Part shown: one piece after another, positions 57,086 to 64,000 of the stretch
Numbering within the stretch: position 1 is the stretch's first letter
Layout: every line of letters starts with the position of its first letter
Origin: Branchiostoma belcheri
Taxonomy: Eukaryota; Chordata; Leptocardii; Amphioxiformes; Branchiostomatidae
Assembly (NCBI RefSeq): GCF_001625305.1
Contig: NW_017804353.1
Coordinates: 3,604,603 to 3,668,602, forward strand
Length of the DNA stretch: 64,000 nt
Reading direction: 5' to 3'
Translations under genes and position numbers: made by a program
Notes under the pieces: generated by a model
Seen by the model: the letters and a program-made list of their open reading frames with translations, nothing else
Database searches by the model: none
Told to the model about the DNA's origin: nothing

Positions 57086-60000
57086 TCACCGACGGAAGAA
57101 GCCGTAGTCGTAATCGTACTCATCATCGGTGGTCGAAAAGGAGGAGCCTCCTTGGAAGGAAATGAAAGAAAATAGTTAGAAGATTACATTTGGATATGAG
57201 TGTATTTTAGTATATCATAAGCAAAGTGCAAGACGTAAATAAGGCTAAATTCATTCACTATTTATTATTCACCTTTTTTTGTAGATAGCTCGAAGCTTGT
57301 GTCTAATATTCATTATGCATTGTTCAAAGCTAAAACTGTTATGTATGGTGCCGGTCATTGCAAAAATGCTGCACTGCAGTTTATCACCCAACCGCTAAGC
57401 GTCGTCCCTGACTCACCTCCGAATCTCTCCCTGAGGATAGTGATGAAGTCGTCGAAGACGTCGGACATGGCGGAGAAGCTGCCGGCGTAGAACAGGTGTT
57501 CGGGGACGGGTTCCGAGACTATGCTGCGCAGCTCGTCCTCGTTAATCTGGTTCTCAGGCCCCACGGCGAACGCGAACATCTCAACGTCTGGAAAGAGAGA
57601 CAAGATGTCCAAAGTTGCATATGATGGATAGCAAAGTTCTTTCTTCACAACCATTTATATTTCACGAGCCGACGTTTCGATGACCGTCTGTCATCTTCAT
57701 CAGGGCAATTCTGACTGGTTTAGTGTGCACTAGTACTGACGTTAAATATTACTTAGTGCATAGTGCACTAAAAATATTACATCGTTCACAGTGCACTGTT
57801 ACTTGGTTCACAGTGCACTTAGGTTAGTTTTTACTGTTAACAATGGATTTCCGAACGTAGTGCAATTGTGACATACATACTAGGCCCTGATGAAGATGAC
57901 AGACGGTCATCGAAACGTAGGCTCGTGAAAAATAAATGGTTGTGAAGAAAGAACTTTGCTATGCATTCGATTACCAACCTGATGAAATTATTTACGGAGT
58001 TACATATGATGTTTCATCCCATGTCTCCCATTCTAAAGACGTACATTGGGTGTACAATATCCCACTTTTAAGGAAACAGAACATTCTCAGAAGTTTAGAG
58101 TAAAAACATATTATTGTCATGACTTGACCAGCTAAGCGCAACCTGTTTTGTATGAGCTAAACGAATGTTGTTGCCTGAGACTTTCTAGTTCGATATTACA
58201 AAGAACAACCACCACCCTTAAAAAGGGATGGAAGAAGTGAGAGTTGCTAAACGCAACCCATTTTGTACGAGTATGAAGCAAACGCAATTTCTGTTAATTT
58301 TTTTAGTTCAATATTACAAAGAACCACCCTTAAAGCTTAAAGAAATGATGGAAAAAGTGATAGTTGCTGCTTTGGTTTGTTAAAAATGAGTAAAACTAAT
58401 ATGTAGCACGAGTGCGGCTTTACCGTTGCCCTTGAGCTGGTCTGCGATGGGGATAGGCGCCGCTCCGCGGTTGGACTTGCCGTCCGTGATGAGGAAGAGA
58501 ATCTTGGCGGCGTTGGCACGAGACCCGGCCACGGACTGGAACACGTTATCACGGGCCAACTCCAGAGCCGTGCCGGTGGCCGTCCAACCTCCTGCGGAAA
58601 ACACGGCAAGGAAACACACGGTGAATAAATTAAAGAGATACGTTTATTGCAAATTCATGCCCGAAGGCTACTTGCAAATGACAAGGATAAAAGAACATTG
58701 AAACAGAGTACAAAATAACTTTAAAATCTGCATAATAAAAGGTAATTCTCTGAAACTATAGCTATGTCTAAGATATATGTCTAAATAAAGGGTTTGACTT
58801 CTCTTTTGCAAACCATGGAAGACGTAATGTCCCACCTTTTCCAAAATTTGTGGGTTTTGGATATTTAAAAGAAGAACATTTTTTTTTTCTTTTGGTCATT
58901 CAGAAAGTGCCCCAAGTACCAAAGTATCTACATTTACATGATGCCACATGAATCTTAAAAAATACTTTACAACCATGAATGTTACTAGTGGACCACGTTG
59001 CTGTATGTTTATCGAATGATGTATCTAATGAGAGTTTGAGGAATACTTCTGGACGAAAACTTCACGCCAAGTCTTACTTTCGTAATCGATGTTGCCCAGT
59101 GCGGCCTTGACTTGGTCCCGGCTGACGGTCTGCGTGAAGTCGAACTCCACACGGGTCCTCTCTTCGTCTGAGAAGGAGATAGCGGCCACACGGGTGTTCG
59201 CCTGGTCCACGGGCGTGGGGAAGTTATCAATCAGATCCTAGGGAGTGAAGAAACATCGGTAAGTAACATTCAAATATGTCATGTTCGTCTATTTTAACAT
59301 CGCAGAAATATAATAAAAACACGTACATGACGTAGCGACGTAGCTTTAGCTATAGCAGTTAGGTCATGAAGTATTTTATATAATTGGCATGTTTCCATAT
59401 GACAAAATTACCCTTTACACACTTATCGGGTAGAGAGAAGAAACATCTGGACAGAGCATATATCACATCATTGACACATCATCGATTTTAACAGGTGGCG
59501 CTAGATCAAGCAATACAAGCAATGAAAGCGTCGACAACGTTAACTTTCAAACTTTATGCCAACACCAAGACGTCCGTCTGCAGTACCTGAATGTTCTGCT
59601 TGGCGTCGTTGAAGTTCACCTCCCTGACGCTGCCGCTCTTGTCGAAGAGGAACACCATGTCGATGACGTCGGTGGACCCGTCGGCCTTGCGGAAGCCGTC
59701 TCCGCTGAGAGGGCCCAGGAAGCCCGAGGACATGGCCCCGACTGTCTGCTCTTTTGTGGGAATCCCGCCTTTAGAAGAAGGAAACAATATATTATTTGCG
59801 TGACTGTGATTTCATCATGTTGGTGTATGTCGTAGTATGATTGAGAAGCAAAAGTTCTTAATCACAACCACTTCAGTGCTAGCCTCCTGTGCAGGCCCCG
59901 CGGCGGTGGGGAAGAGATTTTAACGCATTATTTTAATATAGCCGGCCATCCTACATAGCCGCCGAGAGAAGGTTCCATTCTGCCCACGGGGCCTGCACAG

Positions 60001-62237
60001 GAGTGCACAGCAGGCACCAATGAACAGGTTATCATTGCCATGATAAAGATGACAGACGATCATCTTGGCGCCGACTTTTGTTAAACAAGAGGTTGTGATT
60101 TTGAATAAAGAACTTTTCTATTCAACGCATTACTAGTATTTGTAATTCATTAATACTGTACTCTATTTTTCATGGTCACCATTGACTAATATCATCGATT
60201 CACGAATCCACTAAACGCCTTGTGTCAAGTGTTATGGCGAAAGCAATGTTTGCTTAATTAAAAAGCATTGATAGCAAACCAAATGAATCAAGTGAAAATG
60301 TGTGTCAAAGTCACAAACAGTACGAATTGGAGTTCTATGTACAACGCTTTGGTTACAGGTGAGTATGAAGAAGACAGTTACATTTGGGATCATATCTCGC
60401 TAATAACCATTCTCAAAACAGGCTTCGGCTTATTGTCTTTGACGTGTTTTAGGCGTTTTTAACAGGCTATCTTTTTTTTCTTTTGAGTACTTACATTGTT
60501 CCTTCTCCTCCCTCAGTGGAGGGCAGCAGGCAGTGCTCCCCAGCGGGTTGTCGATCACCTCGCGTGTTCGGAAGACCCGACTGCAGCCGAAGATGTTGTC
60601 CTTCGGGCTCCAGACGCTCCAGTCGGAAACCTTCGGGGTCAGTCGGAAAAAAAAGTTCGATGTGTGAGTGTCAAAAGTATAGATGGTAGTAGTAACTTAC
60701 TAGAAAGGACATCAAATTACATCAGGGAGTAGGTAATGGGATGTTGTCGAGTTCAAATACCCCAAAAGAAAGAAAAAAATTATAGAGAAAGCGATTAAGC
60801 CACAGAGTTTGAATAAGGAAAGTCGCTAGTAAATTAAACTCAGATGATTGAAAAACGGGGCTTCAATGTAATGTTTTCTTGATCTTCTAATCTCGCCTGT
60901 ATTATAAATTTGAGTTGATTCCGGTTAACACAATGCAAGATATCGCCATAGGTGTAATGACAATACTTTCATAGCGGAAAGGAGGGGCTGTATTCTGAGT
61001 TATCAGAAGGAAGTTTTGGTGGGAAGTGGGCATTCATTTGAAACCCTATCTTTAGTTAGTCCAAAGCATGGCTCTAAATATAGATAGTGTAAACATCCTA
61101 TCAAGTGTAAATTTTAAGTCTCCGCCCCTTAGCTATTGTCCATTTGAGACCATTATTAAGACCCCCCCCCCCCATCCCTTCTCAGGCACGCACGTTGTGA
61201 TGACGTAACACATTCACCTGTACGTCCGAGGTGTTCCTGACGGTACCGGAGTACAGGTAGTAGCTTCCGGGAGCCAGTAAGGAAGTGAGCACAGCAGTAC
61301 ATATTAATTACAGGTACGCTGTTATTAGCCTGGTATCCAGTCTTTAATACGTGGTAGGGGCGGGTTTTTCTCGGGGCTGCAGGAGCTCTTCCCCGCCCGC
61401 CTCAGCTAGGTTTTCACGAGAGATTGTTTAGCCCTACCACGAACGTGTTGGGACAAATTAAATCCCCAGGCATGCCATCTGTATTAGCGTAACCTGGTCG
61501 GCCTGTTGTACTGGGCGGGGGGAAGCTAGTTGGGCCCCGAAGACACAGCCTGCCTGAACAACAGCCCCAATCACGTAAGACTGGATACCAGGCTACGCTG
61601 TCATGCAAGCCGCCTTTTTTTCTGGAGAACTTTGCAGGGTAAGGCTTATTAGCAATTCTTGAGAAAAAGCATGTAAGGAAGTGAGCACAGCAGTACATGT
61701 TACAGCTTATCTGTACGCTGCCATCAAGCATTTTTTTTTTCGGAGAACTTTGTACACTAAGACATAGTTGTTATTCTTGAGAAAAGAGCAAAGAGATGCA
61801 TGCATGCTAGAAAACGCGATAGTAAGAATGTAGTAGCCTCTAACAGGCTTCGGGATGCGGTTGGAAAGAGTAGAAATCGCCCAAATAGAGAGATAACATG
61901 CCAATGGAGTTGGTCCGGTAGAGAGTACAGTTTGCCGGCCGCACCCGAACTCTTTAGCCGTCCCCTGGTTATCTCTCTACTTGGGCGATTTTTACTCTTT
62001 CCAGTCGCCTCCCGAAGCCTGGTAGAGGCTAGAAATGTATTAAGCTAACGAGTTAAGGAAAGCGACAGAGAGTTAGTGAGACATTTAGAAATTAGTTAGA
62101 TCACGCGCCAAGAAAAAGAAAGAAAAGGTACTCACTCTGCATAGTTTTCTGTACAGTGGCGTGCAGGTGGGATTGGCTGATGACAGTTGTACGGCTACGA
62201 TAGCCAGTACACACACCGCGGCAAGCAGCGCCCTCAT
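57086..62237 (-). CDS. Secreted TSP1-VWA protein
   Basis: Exons with matching phases: 60630-60495, 59768-59587, 59237-59078, 58591-58424, 57587-57417 and 57150-57086. The first coding exon is 62237-62136 and a tentative small exon lies at 61263-61218. The start gives a clear signal peptide (MRALLAAVCVLAIVAVQLSSA), written here as M-RALLAAVCVLAIVAVQ then LSSA. A thrombospondin type 1 repeat follows (VSDWSVWSP, CSRVFRTREV, CPPLREEKEQC), then a von Willebrand A domain with an intact MIDAS (DKSGS, GWTATGTALE, LFLITDG) through FAFAVGPE. The end is a tyrosine/acid-rich tail, DDEYDYDYGFFRR. TSP1 and VWA domains bind matrix and cell-surface partners, so an extracellular matrix or adhesion role is likely. 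The join between exon 1 and the tentative exon does not keep frame, so a small exon is missing from my model. Confidence 0.78.
57628..57962. mobile_element. Fold-back element with 79-bp arms in an intron of the TSP1-VWA gene
   Basis: The left arm 57628-57706 and right arm 57884-57962 are near-perfect inverted repeats (ATAGCAAAGTTCTTTCTTCA through GACGTTTCGATGACCGTC). The 178-base loop repeats AGTGCACT. No coding capacity is seen. A decayed relative lies at 59846-60125. Confidence 0.85.
59846..60125. mobile_element. Decayed fold-back element interrupted by a MITE
   Basis: The left piece (AAAAGTTCTTAATCACAACC) and right piece (GGTTGTGATTTTGAATAAAG then AACTTTT) are inverted relatives of the arms at 57628-57962, and GATAAAGATGACAGACGATC matches the arm interior. 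The CCTGTGCAGGCCCCG element sits inside it. Confidence 0.6.
59886..60001. mobile_element. 116-bp MITE with 15-bp perfect TIRs
   Basis: The ends CCTGTGCAGGCCCCG (59886-59900) and CGGGGCCTGCACAGG (59987-60001) are perfect inverted repeats. The interior matches the remnant at 23499-23604 in opposite orientation. No clear target duplication is seen. Confidence 0.85.
61277..61790. repeat. Tandem duplication of about 115 bp, split by a MITE
   Basis: TAAGGAAGTGAGCACAGCAG followed by TACAT occurs at about 61278 and 61674. Both copies continue into TACGCTG.CAT, a T-run, GGAGAACTTTG and TTCTTGAGAAAA. The first copy is interrupted by the element at 61327-61594. Confidence 0.75.
61327..61594. mobile_element. 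268-bp MITE with AGCCTGGTATCCAGTCTT TIRs
   Basis: AGCCTGGTATCCAGTCTT at the left and AAGACTGGATACCAGGCT at the right are perfect inverted repeats. Flanks ACGCTGTTATT and ACGCTGTCATG look like a target duplication of about 10 bp. The uninterrupted paralogous site is at about 61715. Confidence 0.8.
61834..62031. mobile_element. 198-bp fold-back MITE with about 64-bp arms
   Basis: The left arm starts TAGCCTCTAACAGGCTTCGG and runs to AGAGAGATAAC. The right arm is its inverted counterpart, GTTATCTCTC to TGGTAGAGGCTA. The loop is short and GC-rich. It lies in intron 1 of the TSP1-VWA gene. Confidence 0.85.
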
Positions 62238-62259
62238 GCTGTTATCGTCTGTTACTGCA

Positions 62260-63530
62260 GGAGGACATGAAATCAATTGTCAGAAAAATCAGTGTGAACA
62301 GATAATATGGAGACTGAGTTTGGACTATTACAAGTTAATTAACGTTACGCATCGCATGGATTATGATGATACATGTAGTGCTAGAATATCAACTCTTTTG
62401 ACGAATCAATTAACGTTGATAACATTTTGAACACAAAACGTACATGTAGACATAATACAGCTTGACCTTCTACAACAAAAGGTATATACGTATACAATAT
62501 ACTTTGCCAACTGTACAAATGTATGCCTAAGTCAAGCCGGCTACAGTTATTGGGTCCAGGGAGAGAGAGAGCAGAGCGCAGAGTGGCGTGTCTGACTGTG
62601 GCCCTGGCAGACGGTTTCACCAGGCCACCTAGACTTACAACTTCCGGTGGGAATGGTAGGCCACATGGCTGCCCCAATCACGCAAACCTGACACACTCTG
62701 TCAAGTTCATCGGTAAATTCAAAAGCTAAAACATGCAAGACGTATTCCCTAGCTTCTAAACAATGTTTGAGTTCGAGAAAACCTTCTTAAATCTTCATCA
62801 AGTTCGAGAAAAAACAACAACAATGCATTTCTTTGCTGAAGCATTTGTGTGGAAATAGTCGCTATAAATCACCACCCTACCCTCCCAAATTAAACACTGT
62901 GTTTGCCCATTATAGCAACCAACTTTAATGGACAGAACATCGTAAAACAGTCGCCTGGTATCTTGTTACACCTCATTGGCTAAGTGGTGGTAATGCTTTT
63001 AAAAGAAACCGAGATTATAATCGCATATCGCACGACAGAGCTAGAAACGTCATATCTGTGCGCGCGTGGCGAACCCGCGGAGAATAACGTCTAAATCTGG
63101 CTCATCTGTCTTACTGATCCCCGTGTTACCGTGTGGACCTGTCCGACACAACAACGGGGAGGCTACGGCAGGAATTTCCGCAGAAACACTGGCTTTAAAA
63201 ACACTGCAGTTAAGCCTTACAAAACTATCAACGGCAAAGAAAAGGATCCTCCGTTATTCACTGAACATTAGAAAGCAGCATGCATAATATCAAATACAAG
63301 AACTGCATCGCAGGTGTATCGACAAAAAATCATAGAAGCCAGCATGTATCTTTGGTATAGATAATTTTTCATGCAGATTTATATATGAAAGAGATTATTT
63401 CTTAAGCATTTAGAAAATCGGAGAGCAAATATCAGCTTCCGCAGGCTTACCATGGATGCTTTTCACAACTTGAGCCGCATGAATCAGTATGAGTCACAAC
63501 GGTCGCATGAGAAAAGCAGAACAAAAAGTC
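62260..63530. other. First intron of the TSP1-VWA gene
   Basis: This lies between the non-coding first exon (ending 63537) and the ATG exon. Open frames are short and unconserved; nothing else is recognised. Confidence 0.45.
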
Positions 63531-63536
63531 ACTCAC

Positions 63537-63654
63537 CAGTGGATGAACAATATACCGTGGACAAGGGAAAGCTGGCGTCTGTAGCTAGCTTCAGCCAACT
63601 TCCTTGGATCACAAGTCTGGACTGACGACTCTCTGGGCTCTGCCCGCCTTTTAA
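63537..63654 (-). promoter_or_regulatory. TATA-type promoter and non-coding first exon of the TSP1-VWA gene
   Basis: On the minus strand CCTTTAAAAGGC (TATA-like TTTAAAA at 63648-63654) lies about 110 bases upstream of a strong donor CACTG/GTGAGT at 63537. Transcription should start near 63,622. The next acceptor, TGCAG at about 62255, leads to the exon carrying the ATG at 62237. Confidence 0.6.
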
Positions 63655-64000
63655 AGGGTCCTCCCCGGTGACCGGAAGTTTCCAAGAATGCAGAAAAAAG
63701 CCGCAGCTTTAGGGAGAGAGAGCGGGGCGGGGGCGCGCGAGTTGCCCAGTCGGTAACAGGAAGTGCTCACACAAGGTTTCTGAGGACAGGAGGACGCAGT
63801 TTTCATCGTAATAATGGACACTTCCGGAGTCGTACTAGATACAGCGCACAGATATAACGTCATCGGGACAAATATAAACACGGAAAAAAATCCCGGGGGA
63901 TGGCCCGCGCAACAGATTTGACGTGTGAATCTGAGATGAACCTCCCGAAGTTTTGCTGTATCATGCTGATACCGGTAGTATATACCTACTGATACAACCT

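Noticed and set aside
57884-57962. Hammerhead-ribozyme-like core (CTGATGA, 6-bp stem, GAAAC) in the right arm of the fold-back element
   Set aside because: The CUGAUGA and GAAA blocks and a GATGAC/GTCATC stem are present. An extra A breaks the stem base pair next to the core, and I found no convincing NUH cleavage site closing the third stem. A structure search (Infernal with hammerhead models) would decide.

Overview
The window is animal nuclear DNA: multi-exon genes with GT-AG introns, AATAAA poly(A) signals, many fold-back transposable elements and a piece of metazoan 18S rDNA. The gene complement (INTS2- and NUDT18-like genes), strong domain shuffling in immune-type genes and abundant ACATGTACATGTA-type simple sequence suggest an invertebrate deuterostome, most likely a lancelet (Branchiostoma). 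That assignment is inference; no search was run.

Layout. 24-5361 (+) is the 3' part of an INTS2-like Integrator subunit gene. It converges on 6144-8042 (-), a RING/B-box/NHL (TRIM-like) gene with one in-frame TGA and a CAAX-like C-terminus. 9.3-46.5 kb is a tandem duplication of one very large minus-strand gene (10166-23472 and 27441-42792). Each copy has eight exons with consistent splice phases and encodes, in one polypeptide (3832 and 4423 aa by my splicing): a short leader, a 2A-like ribosome-skipping motif, a very long leucine-rich-repeat array, a Roc GTPase and COR, an OTU cysteine protease, and a GT-B (GT4-like) glycosyltransferase. The upstream flanks carry transposons; in copy 2 they also carry a TIR-flanked insertion containing an 18S rRNA/ETS fragment.

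46794-50571 (-) encodes a UEV (TSG101-type ubiquitin E2 variant) domain joined through a charged linker to a C-terminal death domain. 53147-56135 (+) is NUDT18. 57086-62237 (-) encodes a secreted TSP1-VWA protein with a TATA-type promoter near 63.65 kb, and its introns are full of fold-back elements.

The most notable content is the duplicated 2A-LRR-Roc-COR-OTU-GT4 gene beside a UEV-death-domain gene. Together they look like a lineage-specific cluster of ubiquitin- and GTPase-linked, possibly innate-immune, receptors. The 2A motif would release the ROCO/OTU/GT part from its hydrophobic leader during translation, and the leader could alternatively act as a signal sequence. Exon boundaries were derived by hand from splice signals, phase and agreement between copies.
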